The position numbers and the translations under genes were made by a program. Below, piece after piece: positions 22,101 through 30,221 of a stretch of 64,000 bases of DNA. The stretch is from Trichomonas vaginalis G3 (taxonomy: Eukaryota > Parabasalia > Trichomonadida > Trichomonadidae), in the NCBI RefSeq assembly GCF_026262505.1, contig NC_067207.1, positions 19,064,082-19,128,081 on the forward strand, given 5' to 3'. The notes beneath the pieces were generated by a model. The model saw nothing but the letters and a program-made list of their open reading frames with translations, searched no databases and was not told the DNA's origin. Position 1 is the stretch's first letter; each line of letters opens with the position of its first letter.

Positions 22101-22157
22101 TTGGTTATATGTTAAATCATCCATTTCTCTCAGGCGGCGAAAAGAAAAGTCATCCAT
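16182..22157 (-). CDS. Giant coiled-coil / RRM protein with Ser-Glu-Lys-Pro repeat tail
   Basis: 1991 residues in one intact frame. Residues ~1-310: basic start then long coiled coil. Residues ~318-388: an RNA-recognition motif, with RNP2-like NFVIYVSPIS and RNP1-like ARLKFQVKRNAQAAID and a closing SWDKPRTDF. Residues ~400-1991: disordered, alternating KPEEEKKP and poly-Ser blocks. Embedded in the tail is a recurrent short hydrophobic motif, e.g. LGFRDLVTNNLKPEE (six near-identical copies between ~18480 and 19700) and variants such as LGLRNLIVNPP, LSLRNIIIDNL, LSLVDAVNKNI. Near the C-terminus other motifs recur (REVDNLLEDKP, NNMLPAFQHKDE). The layout suggests an RNA-linked scaffold with multiple docking peptides, highly phosphorylatable by CK2. 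The long forward-strand ORFs here are shadows of Ser codons. Confidence 0.88.
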   Translation of the reverse strand: MDDFSFRRLREMDDLTYNQAYDRPKKFRSASARRENTPRTPSSARQTNYLPSGRDFNAMQGAELREQEYVLDQKMKLITENKALQDEVNSLQKRYDRLQQRNSSKMESDRIYAGMFSDEPDRIYQNIEQREMTAEIVKMQKESQELANRISYLQREFSANNLADLKVEVRQSLQRYNEKLEKFRNTQAELQFVQRQIEEFKLGMLYESVTEQREIIPDLKNQLTRQKAKYKRNKQDIQELETAQQGQKVQLRGEVQRSPKVIKLQQELKDKEKKYKQKTQELSKLLMDNRQEVNNERAKLALEAYKQQNTEKRTSPPANFVIYVSPISDEITAKGLKLVFREFNVHSVGIKDHVARLKFQVKRNAQAAIDRKNGSSLAGKQILVSWDKPRTDFTAPSSTRSEKSSKSKSLQPTDFNSEPSDFDEKERQASSSSARKSKETPRKEKKQEEPPKKPENLGEILRDAFKEEKKPEEKKPEEPKKEEEKPKKESSSDKEEFKSSSSSKKSDKKSDKKSDSSSSKKEEKKDDSSSSSSSSKKSDKKKEEEEKIEEEIVLDEPEIDDKPKEEEKKPESTSLRDFVQKKIEPEKENKVESSQGFDSSSDKPKEEEKEVKLDSSSSSSSKKEEQKPDLSLSNVINKKLEAPEEKKNDDAFNSSSSSSSSKKEPKKEEEVPKLSLVDAVNKNIEPPKQEEEKKDAFDSSSSSSSSSKKSPKKEEEKPKEIEEDINFESLPEEKPKETPNLSLRNIIIDNLAKPEKMPEEKPEEVKPKEIEPPKPAEEPKKEEDVKLKSSSSSSSVSIKDKETSSSSSSSSDDEKEEEKPKEEEKKPEEPPKLGFRDLVTNNLKPEEKPEEKEIKVEEPPKEEEKKKSSSSSSSSSSDDEKPKEEEEKPVEEPPKLGFRDLVTNNLKPEEKPEEKSVPPPSFDSSSDQDIEIESEHDEPPKEEEKKKSSSSSSSSSSDDEKPKEEEEKPVEEPPKLGFRDLVTNNLKPEEKPEEKSVPPPSFDSSSDQDIEIESEHDEPIKEEEKKKSSSSSSSSSSSDDEKGKEEEKKPEEKPVEEPPKLGFRDLVTNNLKPEEKPEEKEIKPEEPPKQEEPKKKSSTSSSSSSSDDEKEEEKPKEEEKKPEEPPKLGFRDLVTNNLKPEEKPEEKEIKVEEPPKEEEKKKSSSSSSSSSSDDEKPKEEEKKPEEKPVEEPPKLGFRDLVTNNLKPEEKPEEKSVPPPSFDSSSDKEIKIESDHEEEKPKEEPKKEEEKKKSSSSSSSSSSSSSSDEKEKEEEKKEESSMSDIDIEIESDKEEEKPKEEEAEPKKKSSSSSSSSSSSSDDEKEEKPKEEEPKKEEEKPKEEPKKDDEPELLFNEIQPNNNPPRLNLKNLFLGQPNTSPHQQPSPKEEEKKVGLEERDFKPQEEPKKEEEPPKQEEKKKSSSSSSSSSSSSDDEKEKPKEEEPKKEEEPKLGLRSAITDPLEKPQEKPVEKVEESSGSDIEIESSDDEDKKKEEEKPKKKSSSSSSSSSSDDEDKKKKEEEKPKKSNSSDSLSNFASDVDKDVEVKKSESEKEEEKPKKKSSSSSSDDEKEKPKEITQPPAPQQNNSPRLGLRNLIVNPPQKPPEEPKPVEQPKPAEEPKKKSSSDSSVSFDTDSSDDQIPRKKSSSSSSSSSDSDSKEKVAEIKKEEDKKQSSDSDSDIIIASDSDSDEKPKKKSSSSSSDDEEKPVNNKVEEDFKPKTISDKLTPEEKPKPFSSLLSPMVNEPKKEDPPKLEVKPREVDNLLEDKPKEDNNMLPAFQHKDEKSDDEKPKEKLEIKDTEINNLLEKPKEQPKPMASLLGGMFQSKPKQEEQPKLEVKPREIDNLLEKPKEEEKKNELLFKPTPKEETNADLSIKPDMHDADKKLEAKTEDNNMLAAFSHENVEKNKSDDEKMLPAFEHKDEQVKEKEAPKKPNVSFVIPEEDKKKDEKNSDSSSFMDFDSDSDEKKDKKEEKKDSSSDASIEIDSSDEYF
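18470..19720 (-). repeat. Intragenic tandem repeats in the giant scaffold gene
   Basis: Six copies of a ~200-260 bp module, each with PPKLGFRDLVTNN, KPEEKPEEK, a variable acidic insert and an 8-12 residue Ser run followed by DDEK. Copies near 18550, 18760, 18955, 19210, 19447 and 19650 are almost identical at DNA level, so the array is young and probably length-variable between isolates. Confidence 0.8.
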
Positions 22158-22183
22158 TTTCTTCTCCCCTGATATTGTCAGTT

Positions 22184-22189
22184 TTATGA
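22184..22189 (-). promoter_or_regulatory. Initiator motif for the scaffold gene
   Basis: TCATAA on the reverse strand, A at 22187, 30 nt before the ATG at 22157. Confidence 0.5.
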
Positions 22190-22603
22190 AAAAAAAAATT
22201 CGATCAAGAAACCATCAATATCTAGTTAATTATTATATCTGTTTGCAATATTGTGTTATTATCACCTTAAAATTTGAAGTTTAAAAGTTCGTTATGATTA
22301 TCTTTTTATATTTCCGCGTAACTCTCAAATTTCAAAGTAATTGAGGCTCAAAACGGAAATAATAATATCAAAACATGTGTATACATTATTGTTTGATTTT
22401 TACGCGCAAAATATCGACTCCATAACATGATGTTTTCAAATAATTAGTTTATGGAGAATTTTTTTCGCTCGTTAACTGTTATGGGCTTGAAAGTTCAGAG
22501 TCAGCTTTCAATTGTTTTCCATGATAAACAAAATCCATTTAAGTTTAATATCAATATATTGTCATTAAAATATTCTGAATCGTTGAAATTCGGAACCATG
22601 ATT
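22190..22603. promoter_or_regulatory. Divergent promoter region
   Basis: About 400 bp of AT-rich DNA between the divergent scaffold and transporter genes, each with its own TCATAA initiator at the edge. No other element is recognisable. Confidence 0.45.
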
Positions 22604-22609
22604 TCATAA
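22604..22609 (+). promoter_or_regulatory. Initiator motif for the transporter gene
   Basis: TCATAA with its A at 22606, 12 nt before the ATG at 22618; spacing typical of trichomonads. Confidence 0.6.
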
Positions 22610-22617
22610 AAAAAAAG

Positions 22618-23670
22618 ATGCAACTTGGAACACAATTCTGGATTATAGCATCCATTGTTTTCTCAACATCTCTTATCACATTAAATAAAACACTTAAGAA
22701 TGTCTACCAGTTCAATTATCCAGTTGCTCTTTCCACATTCCATTTCATATGCACTTGGGCCTTGTTAGAAGTCATGTGCAGAATGAACCTCTTCGAGCGT
22801 GCAACCACAGTTCCACAAAACGCCAGATGGATCAATGCATTCGTTAACGTTTCCGGTATTGTTTTTATGAATTTCAACCTCTTAATCAACTCTATGGGCT
22901 TCTATCAATTATCCAAGCTTTGCTGCATCCCAGTTATCGTCCTTGCTAACTACGTAATCTATAGCAAGAAGACTCCATTCCGTACCCTCTGCTGCTTAGC
23001 TGTTCTCTTATGCGGCATTGCATTATTCTCCGTCAACGATGTTACAATTAACTTGCTCGGCTCGATTTATGCCGTTATTGCCGTCTGTTTCACAACAGCC
23101 TCTCAAATGAGTACAAATGTCTACTCTAACAGATTCCAAGTCTTTGGTTCTGCCATGCAGCACATTACAGCTATCCCAATGATTGTCTTCGCAGGCATTT
23201 CAACACTTTGTCTCGAAACTTTCGGAGAAAAATCTTTCCTCAAACACGATTACCAGCCAGTTGAGATTATTCTTATCCTCCTTACAGGCCTTCTCGCTGT
23301 CGGTGCTAACATCGCCGCTTTCGCTTTGATCGGAAAAACATCCGCTGTTACATATCAAGTCGTTGGCCACGCAAAGACAATCCTTATCTTCGCTATCGGC
23401 CTCATCTTTATCGATAGAAACGATGGCGCTACAAAGGAACAAACAATCAAGAAGATTATCGGTCTTCTTTTCGGTCTCGGAGGAACAATTACATACACAG
23501 TCTTCGAATTGGATGACAAGAAGCGCGAGAGACTTCAAAAGGAGATTACAAAGAGAGAAGAAGAAGATCACCTTGAAACATTACTTAATAACTCTGAGGA
23601 TGATAATGTATTAACAAATGAAACATTCCCAGAGTCAGATAAGAAGCTTGAAGATGTCGAAAATGAATAA
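22618..23670 (+). CDS. SLC35/TPT-family (nucleotide-sugar or triose-phosphate type) transporter
   Basis: 350 residues with about ten hydrophobic segments in the pattern of the drug/metabolite transporter superfamily. Family-typical features: NKTLKNVYQFNYPVALSTFH in helix 1-2 (compare the N-K and F-x-YP-x-xL-T motifs), the paired-helix repeat, and GKTSAVTYQVVGHAKTI in the penultimate helices, which matches the TPT domain. The C-terminal ~45 residues are a charged cytosolic tail. Likely resident in Golgi or ER, exchanging a nucleotide sugar; substrate cannot be told. Codons are noticeably more GC-rich at third positions than neighbours, suggesting high expression. Intact, with a clear initiator. 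Confidence 0.88.
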   Translation: MQLGTQFWIIASIVFSTSLITLNKTLKNVYQFNYPVALSTFHFICTWALLEVMCRMNLFERATTVPQNARWINAFVNVSGIVFMNFNLLINSMGFYQLSKLCCIPVIVLANYVIYSKKTPFRTLCCLAVLLCGIALFSVNDVTINLLGSIYAVIAVCFTTASQMSTNVYSNRFQVFGSAMQHITAIPMIVFAGISTLCLETFGEKSFLKHDYQPVEIILILLTGLLAVGANIAAFALIGKTSAVTYQVVGHAKTILIFAIGLIFIDRNDGATKEQTIKKIIGLLFGLGGTITYTVFELDDKKRERLQKEITKREEEDHLETLLNNSEDDNVLTNETFPESDKKLEDVENE

Positions 23671-24307
23671 AAGATTTTTTTATAATTTAATTTTCTTAAA
23701 AACTGTTTTCACATGTGCATGGATCAAATCAACTTCACTTAGATATGAGGATTAGATATGATTTAATGTTTATTTATACAAATTTTATCTAAAATATCAA
23801 ATCATATAATAATATCAATAAATGTAGTGAGTTTTTGTACTTTTTTACTTGAGTATTGATAGTTCTCTTTCCATGGATTGATAATTTTTAACATCTCAAA
23901 TCAGTATAGCCAATATCCTAGCATATGGACTTATCTCCGAACAATAAATTAGGTTACTAGAACCATTATATAATATTAGAGTTATTTGATCTGAATTGAT
24001 CAAAAAAAAATATCTTTAATATTATCTATGAGTAGAAAGATTTCGTATAAAGTTCTGAATATTGCATCCCATTTGTATATCAGATGTTGATGATTTCATC
24101 TTAAACAAAGAAAAGACAAGATTTTTCCAATTTCATATGGATCGATATATATACAGTTACATTAAAATATAGAAATATTCAAAACGTATATCAAAGTTCG
24201 ATTGGTATTAACCTGAAAGCAATTTGGTATTTTTTATGAGCAAAAAAAATTGTAAAATAGAACTTTTAAAACAAAACGACTAACAAATTTATAACTAATA
24301 TAAGGCG
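23671..24307. other. Intergenic spacer between convergent genes
   Basis: 637 bp of AT-rich DNA; TAAA signals follow the transporter stop. No gene, RNA or repeat seen. Confidence 0.5.
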
Positions 24308-24826
24308 TTAAACTTCTAAATCATCTAAAACTTGATTAATTTGTGACCAATTATTTTGTAACCATTGAATTGTATCAGCTTTTTTAGTTGCGCGGAATCC
24401 TACATTTATTCTATTTCCTGCACTTCTAGCAAACTTTAAAAAATCTTTAGCATGTGTGCAATTAAATCTAGCTTTAAGGAGACTTTCTACTTCTTGTGCA
24501 CTTATATTTATAGGAGGTCCTTCTGGAATCGGAGGAGCGCGTACATGCTGGACTTGACTGTTTCGAGTTGGAATTGGATGTTGATTTCTTCTCTGATTTG
24601 CTGAGAATACTGGAGGCTGTGGAAAATTTTTGAGCCTATCACTGATAGTACCTATGAAATTAGGCGGTACTTGGAAACGATTTATAAATGATACTTTAAA
24701 TCTATTAAAATCTACGCCATCGTTAATTGTATTTGCAATAGACTTCGCTTCTGGATTGATACATTTGTTTTGATTAGGAGAATGCGTGTTATAAATGACA
24801 TTGGTCGGGTAATAAGTGAAATCCAT
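24308..24826 (-). CDS. Hypothetical protein of 172 residues
   Basis: I do not recognise the family. The longer open frame starts at 24889, but the ATG at 24826 (MDFTYYPTNVIYNTHSP) gives a more natural start. A middle stretch is Pro/Arg/Gln rich and low-complexity (residues ~85-110). The C-terminal ~65 residues (ISAQEVESLLKARFNCTHAK... to DDLEV) look like a compact helical domain. A segment of this gene (about 24540-24645) is found again, rearranged and on the same strand of the window, at 27537-27645, showing it takes part in the local duplications. Confidence 0.6.
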   Translation of the reverse strand: MDFTYYPTNVIYNTHSPNQNKCINPEAKSIANTINDGVDFNRFKVSFINRFQVPPNFIGTISDRLKNFPQPPVFSANQRRNQHPIPTRNSQVQHVRAPPIPEGPPINISAQEVESLLKARFNCTHAKDFLKFARSAGNRINVGFRATKKADTIQWLQNNWSQINQVLDDLEV

Positions 24827-24889
24827 GATATTAAAAAAATGGAGGAAATTTTTTTGACATGTAAATTGTTCAAAAAAAAACTTTTCCAT

Positions 24890-25370
24890 GACTTCATTGT
24901 AAAATCATGAAGTATTTGATATTCTTTCTTTTGTCTTTCTCTTTTGTGTTACAATTTGGAAAAATTAGTATATGTTTAATGGCAACTGCCCCAATGTTTC
25001 AACAAATTTGATTAAAACAAAAGAATGTATATGATTAATAAGTACGAAAATGTGAAAATATATACATAGTTGCTTCACATATGTCATGGTTCATTTTGTA
25101 TTAAGGGAACCTTTTTTTTCAGACCTTGTCATTGAGGATAAGTTAGTTGTATCTTAGGACTTTAGATCGTTTTCCTATACATTCTTATTGAAAAAAATTC
25201 GGATTATGCCTCTATTGTTTAAGGTTAAAATTCAATGACCCATCACGCCAGCCTTAAAATTTGTCATAAACTTTTTTTCTGAAGTTTACATTTTTAATTC
25301 ACTTTTTTTAGTTTCGAGTCGAAGAACGATCTTAACTTCATCATTTCAAACAATCAACGATCATTTTGAA
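24890..25370. other. Intergenic spacer
   Basis: AT-rich. Its last ~60 bp (from ~25310) resemble the 5' flank of the beta-helix paralogue at 30160-30221, so the duplication includes upstream DNA. Confidence 0.5.
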
Positions 25371-26403
25371 ATGATGCAAGAAAGATATAATACAAGAATT
25401 GTTTCATCAAGATTGGACAGAGTTTTTCCCAAATTCAGAACAAGGAACAAAATACTATACGGAAAAACAAAAACTTATTATAGAAGATCAGAGTTATTAC
25501 ATCAGCTTTTGTAATTTTGGCGCATTGATAACAGAAGGTGCCATTTACTATTGTTCTGCGAAAGATACAACGAAAGCTCTTATTGAAGATACTGATTTTT
25601 ATAAGTGTTCCAATACTGAAAATTGGGGAGGAAGCTTATACTTCTTCGTAGATGGTGAATGTGTCCAAAATCGAATTTGTAGTTTAAATTCTAATTCTGC
25701 TAGTGGAACGATGTATTGTTGGGTTGATGTCAGTAATATTGTTGGATATAAGAATAAAATATTAAATTCTTCTATTTCTGAAAGCGGAAATTTATATAAA
25801 GATAGAGCAGTAAATATTAATCTAGTAAATGGAGAAATTGAAATAAATTCTATAAATATTTCTTATACTGATTTATATATATGTAGTTTATTTGCTATAT
25901 GGTACTATAATTCTCCATCGCGAGCATCATTTTCAACATTTTGTAATAATACTGATACATATCAAGACATTTTTAATGATGTATATTTTTATAATTCACC
26001 TGAAACATTATTGATTGAGTCATGTAACTACTTAAGTAACAATTTGCATGTAATAATAAGTGCTAATAATGCATATGTTAATGTAGTTAATTGTAATTTC
26101 ATCAATAACACAGGTAGAGAATATTATTTTTTTCAAGGTTCAGATGGTCTAGGTAATATTACAATTGATGGATGTTACATTGATGAAAGTAATCCTAAAA
26201 AAGAAGGAAAAGTTTATTTCACAAACAATGAAACAAATCCATTCAAAATAGAATTTCCAAATTTAACATGTGAATTTGAAATTCCTAAATCAAAGAACGA
26301 AGAAGAAAATGAAATCATATATTTCAACAGAAAGAAAAGAATCTTCAAAAATCTTCCTTTTTTGTTCTTTCAATCATTTGTTATTATTTCTCGAAAGAAG
26401 TAA
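25371..26403 (+). pseudogene. Beta-helix surface-type protein, copy 1 (5' frame conflict)
   Basis: The main open frame (25399-26403, ~334 codons) encodes a Cys/Asn/Ser-rich parallel beta-helix: rungs such as ISFCNFGALITEGAIYY, GGSLYFFVDGECVQN, NCNFINNTGR and ITIDGCYIDES, ending in a short hydrophobic run and ISRKK. It has no in-frame ATG near its 5' end; the only good ATG (25371, MMQERYNTRIVSSRLDR) reads another frame that stops after ~47 codons. The paralogue at 30.2 kb has exactly the same conflict. So either both descend from one frameshifted copy or translation joins the frames by a route I cannot see. Surface localisation is inference from family type; no clear signal peptide is present in this reading. 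Confidence 0.65.
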
Positions 26404-26714
26404 AATATATCAATATAATTCGTTTTGTTCATGCTTTTGAAAACTATGATTTTATATGAAACACAATGAATAACAGATAATAAGAATTCTATCAGTAGGT
26501 TTGATTGAAATGGTCTATTTCTAATTGTCTAGGGGTTTTGTTTCATGAATGAACATTCAAGTTACAATATTTCATATTTTTAAAGTTATACAATGTAGAA
26601 TGAGGTCATTTTGGAAATATCCACACAATTTATTGCAAGTTTCTCATTTTCAAAAATTAGATATGTCACATGAATGATATAATTTTAAGATATAATATAT
26701 ATCACAAGATTTAT
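26404..26714. other. Duplicated 3' flank of beta-helix copy 1
   Basis: AT-rich DNA that resembles 31242-31450, downstream of the second beta-helix copy (shared words such as tttcatgaat and caatatttcatat). No gene. Confidence 0.5.
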
Positions 26715-27110
26715 TTACAAAACTTGGATATGGGCAATCTTTAAGCCTTCAGATTGAACTGTAGCAGAATTATCATTTTAATGTGGATGGTCTGTGTTGT
26801 GGGCTCAATTGAGAGATATAATTCTTTACTTCTCCAATTGTAGCAGAAATGTTAACAGTAAGTGTAAGAAACGATCTATCTTAAAGAAGAACTCGAAGTT
26901 TTGTTGTTTGTTCGCCACCATAAGCGAATCGATTGCAGCTGGTCCCTTGTCCTGGAATGGATTAAATGGCTTTGGTGGAGCCTTAAAATCTTTTTAACAC
27001 TGTTCATCGACATCGATAACTTGGTGACCATTCATCAATTCACGGGGAACTTGACCTTGCTTAACTGCTGCGAGGAATCTAGCTTTTAATGGATCGTCAT
27101 TCGGAAGAAA
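26715..27110 (-). pseudogene. p47/NSFL1C-like (SEP + UBX) gene remnant, copy A
   Basis: Reading the reverse strand, about 27110-27000 encodes a SEP-domain core (NDDPLKARFLAAVKQGQVPREL), followed by degenerate linker and, at ~26880-26715, remains of a UBX-like domain that is clearer in copy B. p47/Shp1 proteins are adaptors of the AAA ATPase p97/Cdc48 in membrane fusion and protein degradation. Frame breaks are frequent and there is no start, so it is dead. Confidence 0.6.
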
Positions 27111-27130
27111 TTAAATTAATTTTTTCAATA

Positions 27131-27263
27131 AATTTGAGTTATTACATCAGTTTTTGTAATTTTGGCGCATTACTCACAGAAGGTGTCATTTCCTTTAAGA
27201 CTTCGAAAGATACAACGAAAACTCTTATTGAAACAACAAATTTTAATAATTGCTCCAATACCA
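27131..27263 (+). pseudogene. Beta-helix gene fragment (5' part)
   Basis: Nearly identical to 30343-30470 of beta-helix copy 2 (ttattacatcag...gcattactcacagaagg). Ends at a junction with ankyrin-derived DNA around an AAGG microhomology. Confidence 0.75.
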
Positions 27264-27264
27264 T

Positions 27265-27720
27265 ATGAAAAGGAGGAAGGTTAAAAATGGAGAGTATAAT
27301 CCAATAGATAGAACTGGAAAAACTCCTTTGCAATGGGCGCTCATTTCAAAAAGAATTTCTATCATTAGAGTGTTTCTTGACTTTTTACTTGATTATGAAT
27401 CAGAAATTGACTCTTTGTTGAATGAGATCCTGGACTTCGCTTATATTAATGATAATGCTTTTGCTGCAATTCTGAAAGATTTCTTTGTTTCTGAATACAA
27501 CTATTTGGATGTTGAATCATTCGAAGAAGAAGACTTCATGCTGTACTTGAGTGTTTCGAGTTGGAATTGGATGTTGATTTCTTCTCTAATTTGTTGTGAA
27601 TACTGGAGAATGTGGAAAAATTTTAAGCCTATCACACAGGTAGAACGTGTTATTTTTACCAAATTTTGTCAGATAATATTACAATTGATGGATGTTACAT
27701 TGATGAAAATATTCCTTTAA
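27265..27720 (+). CDS. Chimeric ORF built from ankyrin, unknown-gene and beta-helix DNA
   Basis: 151 codons from the ATG at 27265. Codons up to ~27535 derive in frame from the C-terminal part of the ankyrin gene at 28.6 kb (EYNPIDRTGKTPLQWA, LNEILDFAYINDNAFA). From ~27537 to 27645 the DNA matches 24540-24645, which is the opposite strand of the unknown 24.3 kb gene, and the rest comes out of frame from a beta-helix 3' part. The result is a continuous reading frame from three sources. Expression is unknown; it may be only an accident of rearrangement. Confidence 0.4.
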   Translation: MKRRKVKNGEYNPIDRTGKTPLQWALISKRISIIRVFLDFLLDYESEIDSLLNEILDFAYINDNAFAAILKDFFVSEYNYLDVESFEEEDFMLYLSVSSWNWMLISSLICCEYWRMWKNFKPITQVERVIFTKFCQIILQLMDVTLMKIFL

Positions 27721-27990
27721 CTAATGATGTTTATTTCACAAACAATGAACCAAATCCGATCGAAATAGAATTTCCAAATTTAACATGTGAATTTGATATT
27801 CCTAAATCAAAGAATGAAGAAGAAACTGAATCTTCAAAAATCTTCATTTTTTGTTCTTTCAATCATTTGTTATTGTTTCTCGAAAGAAGTAAAACATCAA
27901 CATAACTCATTGTTTCTATACCTTTTGAAATCATATTTTTATAATCTCATTCTATGATTTCCTGTGAAACACAATGAAGAAAAGATAATA
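27650..27990 (+). pseudogene. Beta-helix gene fragment (3' part) and flank
   Basis: Matches 30955-31310: the NITIDGCYIDE rung, the NNEPNPIEIEFPNLTCEF segment and the 3' flank with tgtgaaacacaatgaagaaaag. Joined on the left to DNA of the 24.3 kb gene at a short CAC/ACA overlap. The reading frame 27666-27905 is a remnant of the family C-terminus. Confidence 0.75.
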
Positions 27991-28007
27991 TATATCATAA
28001 GATTTAT

Positions 28008-28500
28008 TTACAAAAATTGTATTTGAGCCATCTTATAGCCTTCAGATAGAACTGTTGCAGAATTATCATTAAGTTCTCTTGGTAGAACTGCAACGCGTAA
28101 TTTTAATGTGGATTGTCTGAGTTGTGGGCTCAATTGAGAGATATAATTCCTCACGTCTCCAATTGTAGAAGAAGAATTAACAGAAAGTGTAAGGACCAAT
28201 CTATATGGAAGGAGAATGCGAAGTTTTGTTGTTTATTCGCCACCAGCAGCGAATCCATTCGATTGCATCTTGTGCTGATCTAGCTGTACCATCACCGATT
28301 GAATGTGCCTTGTCCTAGAATGGATTAAATGACTTTGGCTGAGCCTTGAAATCTTTTTCACACTGTTCATCGACTTCGACAGCAACAGTTTGATGGCCAT
28401 TCATCAATTCACGAGGAACTTGACCTTACTTAACAGCTGCGAGGAATCTAGCTTGTTCTGGATCGTCATTTGGAAGAAATTCGCCATTCTCTCAATAAAT
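28008..28500 (-). pseudogene. p47/NSFL1C-like (SEP + UBX) gene remnant, copy B
   Basis: Best preserved copy. Reverse-strand reading: LPNDDPEQARFLAAVK then an in-frame stop, GQVPRELMNGHQTVAVEVDE (SEP domain), a second in-frame stop, then a UBX-like ubiquitin fold (VLTLSVNSSSTIGDVRNYIS... VLSEGYKMAQIQFL) ending at 28008. Two premature stops and no start codon mark it as a pseudogene. It follows a beta-helix 3' end, as copy A does, so the pair arose by duplication of a beta-helix plus p47 unit. Confidence 0.7.
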
Positions 28501-28621
28501 TTGAATAAATATTCAATTGGAAAGGAAATTAAATCAATATGTGTAGAATTGTTTATCATAGCAAATTATTTTGTCGAAATTTTCTGTCTCTTCAAAAAAA
28601 TTTTGACAAAAAAAATTTTTG

Positions 28622-29698
28622 ATGACTTTAGAACCCGAGGCTCAAAATAGGATTCATTTAGCTATTAAGTCTGATGATGTCGAAGCCGTTGAAGATATTT
28701 TACGCGAGTATTATACAGTTAATCCATTTTTAACAAATGTTCCAAAATTACCAAAGCAATTGACAAAGTCACCAACGTTTGTAGATGCAGCAGCTTTTTA
28801 TGGTTCTCTTGAATGTCTAAATTTCTTCCTCAATGACGCACAACTTTCGAAACATGTTGATTATCGAAATAGAACTGCAGCTCATTTTGCAGTTTACTCG
28901 AAAAACATCGAAGTATTTCAAACATTATATAAATATGGTATCAATTTTGATGCCAAATCGAAAAATCTCAAAACTCCATTTCATATCGCCGCAAAATACG
29001 GTTACTTAAATATATGTCATTATCTTTGGGTTCATGGTTGTTCTCTATACACTACTAACTATCAGAATTACACCATTTTCGATTTTGCACTTTTTAATGA
29101 ACAATTTCAAGTTGTAGACTTCTTATTTGATATCGGAATGGAATACAATCAAACACGTTCTAAATCCTACTACATCAAAGCTATCAAAAGCAATCGTTTC
29201 CAGTTATTAGAATATCTTGCGAAAAATCACGTTCCAATGATACCAACTAAGAGTGGAAACTATCCAATACACTTAGCAGTTAAGAAAGGAGATATCAATT
29301 TAACGATTTTCCTACTTGAAAACGGTGCAGATCCAATTTGTCAAAATTCAAAAAGAATTACTCCACTTCATTTGGCAGCGAAAACAGGAATTGAAGAATT
29401 AGTAAGAGCTCTTCTTTCTAAGGTTAAAAATAGAGAGTATAATCCAATAGATAGAACTGGAAAAACTCCTTTGCAATGGGCAATCATTTCAAAAAGAATT
29501 TCTATAATTAGAGTGTTTCTTGACTTTTTACTTGATTATGAATCAGAAATTGACTCTTTGTTGAATGAGATCCTGGACTTCGCTTATATTAATGATAATG
29601 CTTTTGCTACAATTCTGAAAGATTTCTTTGTTTCTGAATACAACTATTTGGATGTTGAATCATTCGAAGAAGAAGAAGACTTTAGTAATTTGATTTAA
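28622..29698 (+). CDS. Ankyrin repeat protein
   Basis: 358 residues from the ATG at 28622 (MTLEPEAQNRIHLAIKSDD). About eight ankyrin repeats: recognisable ones are FVDAAAFYGSLECLNFF, RTAAHFAVYSKNIEVF, KTPFHIAAKYGYLNIC, NYPIHLAVKKGDINLT and ITPLHLAAKTGIEELV, followed by a helical C-terminal region. This is a different family from the 1.7 kb ankyrin gene (no DUF3447-like domain). Likely a protein-binding scaffold. Intact; a ~270 bp 3' segment (29420-29690) is the source of the chimeric ORF at 27.3 kb. No initiator motif is evident near the ATG. Confidence 0.88.
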   Translation: MTLEPEAQNRIHLAIKSDDVEAVEDILREYYTVNPFLTNVPKLPKQLTKSPTFVDAAAFYGSLECLNFFLNDAQLSKHVDYRNRTAAHFAVYSKNIEVFQTLYKYGINFDAKSKNLKTPFHIAAKYGYLNICHYLWVHGCSLYTTNYQNYTIFDFALFNEQFQVVDFLFDIGMEYNQTRSKSYYIKAIKSNRFQLLEYLAKNHVPMIPTKSGNYPIHLAVKKGDINLTIFLLENGADPICQNSKRITPLHLAAKTGIEELVRALLSKVKNREYNPIDRTGKTPLQWAIISKRISIIRVFLDFLLDYESEIDSLLNEILDFAYINDNAFATILKDFFVSEYNYLDVESFEEEEDFSNLI

Positions 29699-30221
29699 TA
29701 TTGTTTTGTTAGATTATAAATTGATTATTTGTTTATAAAAGATTGATAAAAAAAATAGTTTGAGTACTTTCTGACGTAAACACCCACAATGTCAAAAACT
29801 TTGATAGGTCAAAAAAATTGCGTCAGAAAGTTTACAAACGTAGACTTTCTGACAAACAGAGTCTCTGAAAGTACCCAATTGATGGTTTTGAATTTCTGAA
29901 CTCTTTTTTTTTTCGAAGTTCTGAAATTTGTCAAAAACTAAATTTTCGCTTTTCCGGTATTTTGTCAGGGGCACGAAGCGACCCAAAAAATGTAGGGAAA
30001 GTGTAATTCTCTAGCATATGATTATTTTTGCATCTAATGATAAATTTGTCATAAGCAAAATTATTAAACTCATAGAATTAATTGTATGAGTTGCCTCAAA
30101 ATTCTGATTGGATCTGCGCTGTTTGACGAGCAGTTTATTTTCTGGAGTTTACTTCACTTTTTAGTTTCCAGTCGAAGAACAATCTTAACTTCATTATTTC
30201 AAACAATCAGCAACCATTTTG
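29699..30221. other. Intergenic DNA with short inverted repeats
   Basis: Contains the word actttctgacg (29765 region), its inverse cgtcagaaagt (~29820) and a further actttctgac (~29850), i.e. a possible small foldback of ~90 bp. Near 29965 a phrase ggggcacgaagcgaccc recalls the hairpin of the Maverick ends. No gene. Confidence 0.4.
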
